Source: Pseudomonadota bacterium
Lineage (GTDB): Bacteria > Pseudomonadota > Alphaproteobacteria > UBA828 > JAPUJA01
Direction: 5' to 3'
Assembly (NCBI GenBank): GCA_027296525.1
Contig: JAPUJA010000100.1
Coordinates: 1 to 26,109, forward strand
Length of the DNA stretch: 26,109 bases
Shown here in pieces: positions 6,701 to 14,013 of the stretch. The notes beneath the pieces were generated by a model. That model saw nothing but the letters and a program-made list of their open reading frames with translations, was not told the DNA's origin and made no database searches. Position 1 is the stretch's first letter, and every line of letters begins with the position of its first letter. A program made the position numbers and the translations under genes.

Positions 6701-7699
6701 TCAATCGAAGAGGTGGCCGTAGCGCTTCCAGGTGGTATCGAAGCGGTCCTTCGCCATCTTCATGAAGCCTTTGTAGGAGGCCTCGTCGGCCGAGAAATTC
6801 GCCTCCATGCTCTGCTCGATCTCCTCGGGCGAGATGTGCACGCAGAAATCGACGACCGCGGCCCAGCTATATTGAAAGCAATAGCTCATGAGGAGCGATA
6901 CCCAGTATTCGTGCAGCGTGCGCTCGAACTCCTCCTCGCCGACATCGTCTGGCAGGTAGCATTTGAGCGCGTAGCGGTCGAGCTCCTCATAGGTCGGCGC
7001 GTAGGCCAGGAGATCGCTGAGGTCGGTCAGCGGATGGCCGATCGCCCCGAAATCCCAGTCGATCAGCCAGAGCTTGCCCGAGTTCTCGATCATGACGTTG
7101 ACATGGGCGAGGTCGTTGTGGGCGAGACAGGGGATGAACGGCCGCATGTGCTTCTCGAGCCCATCGAGGAAGGGGAGCATCTTCGCCACCTCCTCGGCGT
7201 GCGGGCTCTTGTTGTCGATGCTCCAGCGCACGAGGTTGCGGTTGGAGAGGAAGCGCCAGCAATAGTTGATGGGTGAGCGGATGGCGTGGGTCCCGGCGTG
7301 CAGGGTCTGGAGCCGCTCCATGCAGCCCGCGACGATGGTTTCGTCGGTGAGCTCCTCTTCGGTCAGGTTGCGCCCTTCGATGAAGTCGACGACGGTGAGG
7401 TGAGGCTCGAAATATTTGAGCTTGGGCGAGACCCCGATCTCCGAGGCCGCGCGCGTGGTCGCGAGCACCGATTGCTCGCTCACCCCCATCTCCTCGGCGT
7501 CGAAGAAGACGCGAGCGACGTATTTCCGGTCGCCGTCGGTCACGACCCAGTTCTGGTTGACGAGCCCACCGACCAGGACCTCGAGCCGAGGCCGCGTCTG
7601 CCAGATCGGAAGCCCGCTGATATGATCCTCGAGCCGTCTTTTCGACCAGTCGCGCTGGATCCCCGGCTGTTCGCCGGCCGTTGAAGAGGCATTCATCAT
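6701..7699 (-). CDS. Choline/ethanolamine-kinase-like phosphotransferase (APH fold)
   Basis: A 332-aa kinase-fold protein of the aminoglycoside phosphotransferase/choline kinase family, which moves the ATP gamma-phosphate to a hydroxyl of a small molecule. The glycine-rich nucleotide loop is at residues 44-51 (GGLVNQNW). The Brenner motif H194-N-D196 with N201, and the metal-binding D214-W-D216, are intact, so it should be active. LIDWDFGAIGHPLTDL resembles LicA/choline kinases more than antibiotic kinases. I chose the ATG at 7699 with GGGAG seven bases upstream; the open frame extends 41 codons further but that part is repeat-coded (HRAEA) and lacks a ribosome site. It lies between the SDR and the FMN demethylase genes, 132 and 74 bases away, suggesting an operon. 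Its substrate, perhaps a methylated amino alcohol, is inference. Confidence 0.85.
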   Translation of the reverse strand: MMNASSTAGEQPGIQRDWSKRRLEDHISGLPIWQTRPRLEVLVGGLVNQNWVVTDGDRKYVARVFFDAEEMGVSEQSVLATTRAASEIGVSPKLKYFEPHLTVVDFIEGRNLTEEELTDETIVAGCMERLQTLHAGTHAIRSPINYCWRFLSNRNLVRWSIDNKSPHAEEVAKMLPFLDGLEKHMRPFIPCLAHNDLAHVNVMIENSGKLWLIDWDFGAIGHPLTDLSDLLAYAPTYEELDRYALKCYLPDDVGEEEFERTLHEYWVSLLMSYCFQYSWAAVVDFCVHISPEEIEQSMEANFSADEASYKGFMKMAKDRFDTTWKRYGHLFD

Positions 7700-7768
7700 G
7701 ACTCCCGTCGCCTTTCGCCGTTTTACGCCAGAATTGCCCAAGCGCGCTCGGCGGCGTCTCTCGCCCTG

Positions 7769-7819
7769 TGCGCAATGCGCCTCTGCGCGATGCGCCTCTG
7801 CGCGATGCGCCTCTGCGCC
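7769..7819. repeat. 15-bp tandem repeat, about 3.4 copies
   Basis: Units of 15 bp (TGCGCGATGCGCCTC on the plus strand) at 7769-7783, 7784-7798 and 7799-7813, then a partial unit. The first copy differs by one base. It lies between the SDR stop and the kinase start, so it would be transcribed in the operon mRNA; each unit contains GCGC inverted words that could fold. It is not inside any gene I accept. Confidence 0.88.
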
Positions 7820-7831
7820 CACCGGCTTCGC

Positions 7832-8620
7832 CTACCAGTAGCAGAGCCCGCCGCAGATATTGATCGCCTGGCCGTGGATGAAGCGGCCGCGCTCGCTCGC
7901 GAGATAGACCGCGAAGTCGGCGATGTCGCGAGGCTCACCGACCCGGTGCAGCATGTTGGTGTCGGCCATGTCCTCTTGCCAGAACGCGTCATAGTCGAGC
8001 TTGTTCTCCTTCGACCATTTGGTGTGGAAATCGACCGCCATCTTGGTGTCGACCCAGCCGGGACAGATCGTGTTGACGTTGATGCGGTGCTCGCCCACTT
8101 CGGCCGCGACGCAGCGGGCGAAGCCGATGAGCCCGTGCTTGGCCGCGTTGTACGCCGAAAAGAGCCCGTCCGCGGTCTTGCCATTGGTCGAGGCGTTGTA
8201 GATCAGGCAGCCGCCCTTGCCCTGCTTGAGCAGGGTGGGGAGGATGTGTTTGGTGACCAGGAAAGGGGCTTTCAGATCGGTGTCCACGATCCGATCCCAT
8301 TGCTCCTCGGTCATGTTGGGAACGCTGACATAGTCATAGACGCCCGCATTGTTCACCACGATGTCGATGCCGCCGAGCCCCGCGATCGCCTCGGCGCACA
8401 TCGACGCGATCTCGTTCGCTTTCATGAGATCGGCCGCGACGGCGAGGCATTCGCCGCCGGCGCTCGTGATCGAATCGACGGTTTCCTGCGCGCGCTCTAT
8501 ACTCCGCGCATGCACGGCGACGCTCGCGCCTTCGCCGGCGAAGGCCTCGGCGATCGCCTTTCCCATGCCGCTCGCGGCGCCGGTCACCAGCGCGCGTTTG
8601 CCGGTCAGTTGTGTGTCCAT
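7832..8620 (-). CDS. Short-chain dehydrogenase/reductase (SDR)
   Basis: Classical SDR of 262 aa, oxidising an alcohol or reducing a carbonyl with NAD(P). The Rossmann motif TGAASGMG is at residues 13-20, NNAG at 90-93, and the catalytic Ser144, Tyr157 and Lys161 are all present. The residues after the second strand (HAR) put an Arg where NAD-preferring SDRs often have Asp, hinting at NADP(H). The start ATG at 8620 follows a purine-rich GGGAGAGGGAGA. It is the first gene of the leftward SDR-kinase-demethylase set and is divergent from the FAD/GcvT dehydrogenase genes. In this setting it could oxidise a hydroxyl of the imported methylated compound or an aldehyde left after demethylation; the specific reaction is not readable. 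Confidence 0.92.
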   Translation of the reverse strand: MDTQLTGKRALVTGAASGMGKAIAEAFAGEGASVAVHARSIERAQETVDSITSAGGECLAVAADLMKANEIASMCAEAIAGLGGIDIVVNNAGVYDYVSVPNMTEEQWDRIVDTDLKAPFLVTKHILPTLLKQGKGGCLIYNASTNGKTADGLFSAYNAAKHGLIGFARCVAAEVGEHRINVNTICPGWVDTKMAVDFHTKWSKENKLDYDAFWQEDMADTNMLHRVGEPRDIADFAVYLASERGRFIHGQAINICGGLCYW

Positions 8621-8676
8621 TCTCCCTCTCCCTTGTTCGTGCGGCGCCGATCGGTGTCAGGCTTAAGAGCCGGGCC

Positions 8677-8705
8677 ACGATACCCCGCGTCTTTTCGCCT
8701 GTCGA
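8677..8705 (-). promoter_or_regulatory. Candidate sigma70-like promoter for the SDR operon
   Basis: Read on the minus strand: TCGACA (-35, five of six consensus bases), 17-base spacer, TATCGT (-10, four of six). It would start transcription about 50 bases before the SDR ATG. The same TCGACA box precedes the regulator gene at 18023. Sequence match only. Confidence 0.38.
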
Positions 8706-8736
8706 CGCCGGCAACTCGTGGTTGACGCCGGGCCCG

Positions 8737-8765
8737 TTGCGACGTCTCTCAAGACCCACTAAGCT
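8737..8765 (+). promoter_or_regulatory. Weak candidate promoter for the FAD/GcvT dehydrogenase pair
   Basis: TTGCGA, 17-base spacer, TAAGCT, about 30 bases before the ATG at 8794. The match to consensus is modest. ACGTCT (8743 region) and AGACGT (just before the gene) form a widely spaced inverted repeat around it. Included because a divergent promoter must lie in this 173-base gap. Confidence 0.28.
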
Positions 8766-8793
8766 TGTAGAAAAAGAAGACGTGGGGCGCCAC

Positions 8794-11241
8794 ATGGCGA
8801 CGTCATTTCCGGATCAGACACGCGTCGTCGTGATCGGCGGCGGCATCATCGGCTGTTCCACGGCCTATCACCTCGCCAAGGCGGGCTGTGATGAGGTCGT
8901 CCTGCTCGAGAGAAAGAAGCTCACGTCGGGCTCGACCTGGCATGCCGCGGGCGTCGTCGGCCAGCTCCGCTCGAGCGCGAACATCACGCGGCTCTTGGGT
9001 CATTCGGTCGCGCTCTACGCGGCGCTCGAGGAGGAAACCGGTCAGGCCACGGGCTGGCGGGCGAGCGGCTCGCTCCGGCTGGCCTGCAGCAAGGACCGGC
9101 GCATCGAATATCAGCGTGCGATCACGACGGCGCGTTCCTTCGGGCTCGAGATGGAGCTCCTGACGCCTGCTGAGGCGAAGGGGCTCTTCCCGGTCATGAA
9201 TGTCGATGACCTCGACTGTGCCATCTATCTCCCGTCGGACGGGGTCGCGAGCCCGTCGGATCTCACCATGGCCTTGGCGAAGGGCGCGCGCATGAACGGA
9301 GCTTCGATCTTCGAGGAGACGAAGGTCACGGGCTTCAATATCCGAGAGGGGCGCCTCGAGGGGGTCAAGACGGACAAGGGCGAGATAAGCTGCGAGGCGG
9401 CGGTGATCGCGACCGGGATCTGGTCGCGCGCGCTCGGCAAGCTCGCGGGCGTCAATATCCCGATCCAGCCCTCGCACCACCACTACATCGTGACCGACCG
9501 GATCGAGGGGCTGACGCCGAACACGCCCGCGATGCGCGATCCCGACAAGCTCACCTACTTCAAGGAGGAGATCGGGGGGCTGATCACCGGCGGCTATGAG
9601 TTCAACCCGATTCCCTACCGCGAAAGCCCGATCCCGGAGGATCACGAGTTCAAGCTCTTCCCCGAAGAGATCGAGCATTTCGAGCAGCTCATGCTGCCCG
9701 CGATCGAGCGCATCCCGGCGCTCGAGAGCGTGGGCGTCAAGCAGTGGTTCAACGGGCTCGAGGCCTTTACCGAGGATACGATGTTCATCCTGGGCGAGGC
9801 CCCGGAGGTTCGGGGTCTCTTCGTGGGCTGCGGCTTCAACTCCATGGGCATTGCATCGGGCGGTGGCGCGGGCATGGCCTTGGCCTCCTGGATCCTCGAA
9901 GGCGAGCCCCCCTACGACCTGTGGGCCGTCGACATCCGCCGCTTCTCGGACTTTCACCGTTCCGACGAGCGGGTCGCGGTGCGCGCGCTCGAGGGCCAAG
10001 CGCACCACTATGTCATGGGCTGGCCCCATTACGAGATGCAGGCCGGCCGGCCCTTCCGCCGGAGCCCGGTCTATGAGCGGCTCGCGGCCAACCGTGCCTG
10101 CTTCGGCAACAAGACGGGCTGGGAGCGACCCAACTGGTTCGCGCCCCGAGGCGTCGAGCCCAAGGACGAATACAGCTTCGGGCGCGCGAACTGGTTCGCC
10201 CATGTGGGCGAGGAGCATCGGGCCGCCCGCGAAGCCGTGGCGCTCTTCGACATGTCCTATTTCTCGAAATTCGCGTTCCTGGGGCGGGACGCCGAAGCCG
10301 TGCTCCAGCGAATCTGTTCGGGCAATGTGGGAAAGGAGCCGGGGCGCGTCACCTACACCCAGATGCTGAACGAGCGGGGTGGCATCGAATGCGACCTCAC
10401 GGTCGCGCGCCTCTCGGAGAACGCCTACTACATCGTCACGGGCACGGCGTTCGCGACCCATGATTCGAGCCATATCCGGCGCCACACGCCCGAAGATGCC
10501 GATGCCGCGCTCATCGACGTCACCTCGGCCCACGGCACGCTCGCCCTCATGGGGCCGAAGGCGCGCGACGTTCTGAGCCGCGTCGCCGAGGGCGACATCG
10601 GCAACGACGGCTTTCCCTTCGGCCATGTGCGCGAGATCTTCGTGGCCGGCGCGCCGGTGCGCGCGATCCGCATCACCTTCGTGGGCGAGCTCGGCTGGGA
10701 GCTTCACATCCCGAGCGAGTATATGGTCACGGTCTATGACGCGCTGAAGGGGGCGGGCGCGGAATTCGGGATCAAGGACGCGGGCTACCGCGCGATCGAC
10801 TCGCTCAGGCTTGAGAAGGGTTACCGGGTCTGGGCCGCCGACATCGGGCCGGACTATACGCCGCTCGAGGCGGGGCTCGGCTTCACCGTCTCGTTCAAGA
10901 AGAACGTCGATTTCATTGGCCGCGATGCGCTCGTCCGTCAGAGGGAGGCGCCGCTCACGAAGCGCCTCGCGATCTTCACCGTGGACGATCCTGAGATGAT
11001 CCTCCTGGGACGCGAGACGATCTACCGGGAGGGCAAGCGCGTGGGCTGGCTGACGAGCGCCGGTCATGGCTACACGGTGGGCAAGGACATCGGCTTGGGC
11101 TATGTGCGCGATGACGGCGGCGTCACCGACGATGACCTCGCGTCGGGGAACTACGAGCTCGAGGTCGCGGATCGGCGGGTTCCCGCCACGCTTCACCTGG
11201 CGCCGCTCTACGACCCGGAGAACAAGAAGGTGCGGGGCTAG
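8794..11241 (+). CDS. Dimethylglycine/sarcosine-dehydrogenase-type FAD-GcvT flavoprotein (copy 1)
   Basis: An 815-aa protein built like dimethylglycine and sarcosine dehydrogenases: N-terminal DAO-type FAD domain (about 1-370), an FAO-M linker (about 375-425), then GcvT aminomethyltransferase domains to the end. The family removes an N-methyl group and hands the C1 unit to tetrahydrofolate. GGGIIG at residues 15-20 binds FAD, and H50 in STWHAAG matches the histidine that links FAD covalently in mammalian DMGDH. D534 (GGIECDLTV) matches the folate-site Asp of the GcvT fold. The ATG at 8794 gives the family's normal length; the frame stays open 61 codons upstream into the divergent gap. It is followed after 25 bases by a close paralogue. 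The exact amine substrate is unknown. Confidence 0.92.
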   Translation: MATSFPDQTRVVVIGGGIIGCSTAYHLAKAGCDEVVLLERKKLTSGSTWHAAGVVGQLRSSANITRLLGHSVALYAALEEETGQATGWRASGSLRLACSKDRRIEYQRAITTARSFGLEMELLTPAEAKGLFPVMNVDDLDCAIYLPSDGVASPSDLTMALAKGARMNGASIFEETKVTGFNIREGRLEGVKTDKGEISCEAAVIATGIWSRALGKLAGVNIPIQPSHHHYIVTDRIEGLTPNTPAMRDPDKLTYFKEEIGGLITGGYEFNPIPYRESPIPEDHEFKLFPEEIEHFEQLMLPAIERIPALESVGVKQWFNGLEAFTEDTMFILGEAPEVRGLFVGCGFNSMGIASGGGAGMALASWILEGEPPYDLWAVDIRRFSDFHRSDERVAVRALEGQAHHYVMGWPHYEMQAGRPFRRSPVYERLAANRACFGNKTGWERPNWFAPRGVEPKDEYSFGRANWFAHVGEEHRAAREAVALFDMSYFSKFAFLGRDAEAVLQRICSGNVGKEPGRVTYTQMLNERGGIECDLTVARLSENAYYIVTGTAFATHDSSHIRRHTPEDADAALIDVTSAHGTLALMGPKARDVLSRVAEGDIGNDGFPFGHVREIFVAGAPVRAIRITFVGELGWELHIPSEYMVTVYDALKGAGAEFGIKDAGYRAIDSLRLEKGYRVWAADIGPDYTPLEAGLGFTVSFKKNVDFIGRDALVRQREAPLTKRLAIFTVDDPEMILLGRETIYREGKRVGWLTSAGHGYTVGKDIGLGYVRDDGGVTDDDLASGNYELEVADRRVPATLHLAPLYDPENKKVRG

Positions 11242-11266
11242 GGCGGCGCGCAAGAGGGCCGGCTCC

Positions 11267-13768
11267 ATGAACGAGAGGTTCCCCCAAGAGGCCCGCTTCG
11301 TCATCATCGGCGGCGGGGTCATCGGCTGCGCGACCGCCTATCACCTGGCCAGGGAGGGGGCCTCGGACGTCGTCCTTCTCGAAAGGGCGAAACTCACCTC
11401 AGGGAGCACCTGGCACGCCGCCGGTGCCGTCGCCCAATACCGGCCCAACGTCAATCTCATGCGTCTCGCGAGCTATGCCGTCGAGATCATCCCAAAGCTC
11501 GAAGAGGAGACGGGCCAGGCCACGGGCTGGCGCCAGACCGGCGGCATGCGGGTCGCCTCGACCAAGGAACGGCGCGCCGAATATGAGCGCACGATCACCG
11601 CAGCGCGCTCCTTCGGGCTCGAGATGGAACTGATCTCGCCCCGGGAGGCCCAAGAGAAATTCCCGTTCATGAATGTCGACGACCTCGATTCGGCGCTCTG
11701 GGTTCCCTCCGACGGGCTGGTCAGCCCGTCCGACGTCACCATGGCGCTCGCGAAAGGTGCGCGCAAAAATGGCGCGAGGATCATCGAGGAGACGACGGTC
11801 GAGGGCTTCGTCGTCAAAAGAGGACGGCTTGAGGCCGTGGTGACGAACCGCGGCACGATCCGTTGCGAATCCGCCGCGATCTGCGCCGGGATCTGGTCGC
11901 GGCGGCTCGGAAGGCTGGCGGGCGCGGCGATCCCCATATGGCCCTCGCGCCACTGTTACATGATCACCGAGCCGATCGAGGGCGTCACGCCGGACCTGCC
12001 GGTCATGCGCGATCCAGACCTTTGGCACTATGTTCGCGAGGAGGTGGGCGGCCTCATGGTCGGTCAGTACGACCCCGATCCGGTTCCGTTCGAATCGAGC
12101 ACGGTGCCCGACGACTATGTCTTTCACCTCGAGCCCGAGGATCTCGATCATTTCTTGCCGCGCATGCTGCCCCTCATCAAGCGCGTGCCCGTGCTCGAGA
12201 CGGTCGGCGTCAAGTCCTGGATCCACGGGCTCGAAGCCTTCACCGAGGACCAGAACCCGGTGCTCGGGCTGACGCCCGAGGTCGAGGGTCTCTACACGGC
12301 CTCAGGCTTCAACGCCTACGGCATCAGCGTCGGGCCCGGCTTCGGCATGGCGCTCGGGCAATGGATGCTCAATGGCGAGCCGCCCTTCGATCTTTGGCAG
12401 ACCGACATCCGCCGCTTCGCCCCCTATCACGGGTCCGATGCTCAAGTTCGGACGCGCGCGCTCGAGGGCCAAGGCCATCATTACAGGATCCACTTTCCCT
12501 TCGAGGAGATGACGGCCGGAAGGCCTCTCCGGCGGAGCGCGCTTCACGAGCGGCTTCGGGCTGGCGGGGCGTGCTTCGGCACGAAGTATGGCTGGGAACG
12601 TCCCAACTGGTTCGCGCCCGAAGGTGTCGCGCCCAAAGGTGTTGCCCCCAAAGATGTCGCGCCCAAAGGTGTCGCGCCCAAAGGTGTCGCGCCCAAGGAC
12701 GCCTACGGCTTCGCCCGGCCGAATTGGTTTGCCTATGCGGCCGAGGAGCATCGGGCGTGCCGCGAGGGCGTTGCTCTGTTCGACATGAGCTCGTTCTCGA
12801 AGTTTCTTCTGGTGGGGCGCGACGTCGAGAGCGTCCTGCAACACATCGCGGCGGGCGATGTGGCGAAGCCACCGGGGCGCATCATTTACACCCAGATGCT
12901 CAACGCGAAAGGCGGCATCGAGTGCGACCTCACGGTTGCGCGGCTTTCCGAAGAGGCGTTCTACATCGTGACAGGCACGGCCTTCGCCAATCACGACGCC
13001 GAGCACATCCGTCGCCACATGGGGCAAGACGCGCGCGCGCAATTGCTCGACATGACCTCGGCCTTTGGCGCCCTCGCGCTCATGGGACCCTTCGCGCGCG
13101 ATGTCCTCCGTGAGGTCGCCGAAGGCGATTTCGACAATGGGGTCTTCCCGTTCGGCCATCTGCGTGAAATCCATATTGCCGGTGCGCCGGTACGCGCGAT
13201 GCGCATCACCTTCGTGGGCGAGCTCGGATGGGAGCTTCACCTGTCGAGCGAGTACATGCCGACGGTCTATGACGCTCTTAAACGGGCCTCGATCGGGATA
13301 AAGGATGCCGGCTACCGGGCGATCGACTCACTCAGGCTCGAGAAGGGCTATCGCGTCTGGGGGGTCGACATCGGCCCCGACGACACGCCGCTCGAGGCCG
13401 GGCTTGGCTTCGCGCTCGCGTTCAAGAAGCCGGTAGACTTCATCGGCAAGGCCGCGCTCGTCAAACAGCGCGCGGAAGGGCTCAAGAAGCGCCTCGTCAC
13501 TTTCTCGGTCAAAGACCCGGAGGCTTTTCTCTTGGGACGTGAGACGGTCTATCGCGACGGCGTGAAGGTGGGCTGGATCACCTCAGGTAACCGCGGCGTC
13601 ACGGTGGGCAGGGAAATCGGGCTCGGTTGGGTGCGCAACGAAAGGGGCGTCGGTGACGATTTCCTCCAATCGGGCCGCTACGAGCTCGAGATCGCCCTGG
13701 CGCGCTATCCGGCCGCGCTCCATCTCGCGCCCCTTTACGACCCCGGGAACGCGAGGGTGCGCAGCTAG
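11267..13768 (+). CDS. Dimethylglycine/sarcosine-dehydrogenase-type FAD-GcvT flavoprotein (copy 2)
   Basis: Paralogue (833 aa) of the preceding gene, similar along its whole length and with the same domain order. FAD motif GGGVIG is at residues 15-20, covalent-FAD histidine H50 and folate-site D554 are retained. GAGGG lies eight bases before the ATG. It is 18 residues longer than copy 1: four extra GVAPK-type pentapeptides inserted at about residues 453-477 add 20, and a two-residue deletion in the second GcvT part removes 2. The insertion lies in the linker between an invariant WERPNWFAP and the next aromatic block, away from FAD and folate motifs, so activity is probably kept. Two copies could act on successive methyl groups (for example a dimethyl and then a monomethyl amine) or form a complex; both are inference. 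Confidence 0.92.
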   Translation: MNERFPQEARFVIIGGGVIGCATAYHLAREGASDVVLLERAKLTSGSTWHAAGAVAQYRPNVNLMRLASYAVEIIPKLEEETGQATGWRQTGGMRVASTKERRAEYERTITAARSFGLEMELISPREAQEKFPFMNVDDLDSALWVPSDGLVSPSDVTMALAKGARKNGARIIEETTVEGFVVKRGRLEAVVTNRGTIRCESAAICAGIWSRRLGRLAGAAIPIWPSRHCYMITEPIEGVTPDLPVMRDPDLWHYVREEVGGLMVGQYDPDPVPFESSTVPDDYVFHLEPEDLDHFLPRMLPLIKRVPVLETVGVKSWIHGLEAFTEDQNPVLGLTPEVEGLYTASGFNAYGISVGPGFGMALGQWMLNGEPPFDLWQTDIRRFAPYHGSDAQVRTRALEGQGHHYRIHFPFEEMTAGRPLRRSALHERLRAGGACFGTKYGWERPNWFAPEGVAPKGVAPKDVAPKGVAPKGVAPKDAYGFARPNWFAYAAEEHRACREGVALFDMSSFSKFLLVGRDVESVLQHIAAGDVAKPPGRIIYTQMLNAKGGIECDLTVARLSEEAFYIVTGTAFANHDAEHIRRHMGQDARAQLLDMTSAFGALALMGPFARDVLREVAEGDFDNGVFPFGHLREIHIAGAPVRAMRITFVGELGWELHLSSEYMPTVYDALKRASIGIKDAGYRAIDSLRLEKGYRVWGVDIGPDDTPLEAGLGFALAFKKPVDFIGKAALVKQRAEGLKKRLVTFSVKDPEAFLLGRETVYRDGVKVGWITSGNRGVTVGREIGLGWVRNERGVGDDFLQSGRYELEIALARYPAALHLAPLYDPGNARVRS
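12623..12697 (+). repeat. In-frame 15-bp tandem repeat coding for GVAPK, 5 copies
   Basis: Five units of 15 bp (GGTGTCGCGCCCAAA and variants) starting at 12623, 12638, 12653, 12668 and 12683. They encode GVAPK four times and DVAPK once. The paralogous gene has one corresponding unit (GVEPK). The unit size keeps the frame, so copy number can change without breaking the protein. Confidence 0.92.
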
Positions 13769-13857
13769 ATGGAGGCGCCCCGCCGGGCGGCGCGGTCGCG
13801 CTCGGCGTCGGTCCGAGGAGGGGGCCGGCATCGTTTTCGAAGGCCGGCGCTAGGCGG

Positions 13858-13919
13858 TTGACGGGACTTGCTTTCTGTAGAATTCTTGCTCGCTTGAGAG
13901 TGCGAACGAGGGCCCTCGT
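13858..13919 (+). promoter_or_regulatory. Candidate promoter and 14-bp palindromic site upstream of the second importer
   Basis: TTGACG (13858-13863) and TAGAAT (13878-13883) resemble -35 and -10 boxes but are only 14 bases apart, shorter than usual. A perfect 14-bp palindrome, ACGAGGGCCCTCGT, follows at 13906-13919, placed where a transcript leader or a repressor site would be. The rest of the 245-base gap (13769-14013) holds a small inverted repeat, GGGAC/GTCCC, near 13964-13982 and no gene. Confidence 0.35.
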
Positions 13920-14013
13920 CCGGGCAACCGACGGTGTCTTAAGAAGCCGCGGACCTGGGAAGGGACCTGAGGAATGTCCCGGCGCCGACCGGGAAAAAAG
14001 GGAGATGACGATC

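Noticed and set aside
7769..7819. CRISPR-like array
   Set aside because: Units are directly adjacent 15-mers with no spacers and no cas genes nearby.
7700..7822. 41-residue extension of the kinase made of HRAEA repeats
   Set aside because: It is encoded by the 15-bp spacer repeat with no ribosome site; the ATG at 7699 has GGGAG at proper spacing.
8803..11322. 839-codon antisense open frame across the first FAD-GcvT gene
   Set aside because: Same bias artefact; no domain and no ribosome site, and the plus strand carries intact FAD and folate motifs.
11863..13113. 416-codon frame inside the second FAD-GcvT gene
   Set aside because: Out-of-frame shadow with Arg/Ala-rich sequence; the real frame retains full family motifs through this stretch.
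13884..14013. Glycine or other riboswitch in the leader of the second importer
   Set aside because: The leader has small inverted repeats, but I could not match the conserved core of any riboswitch class I know.
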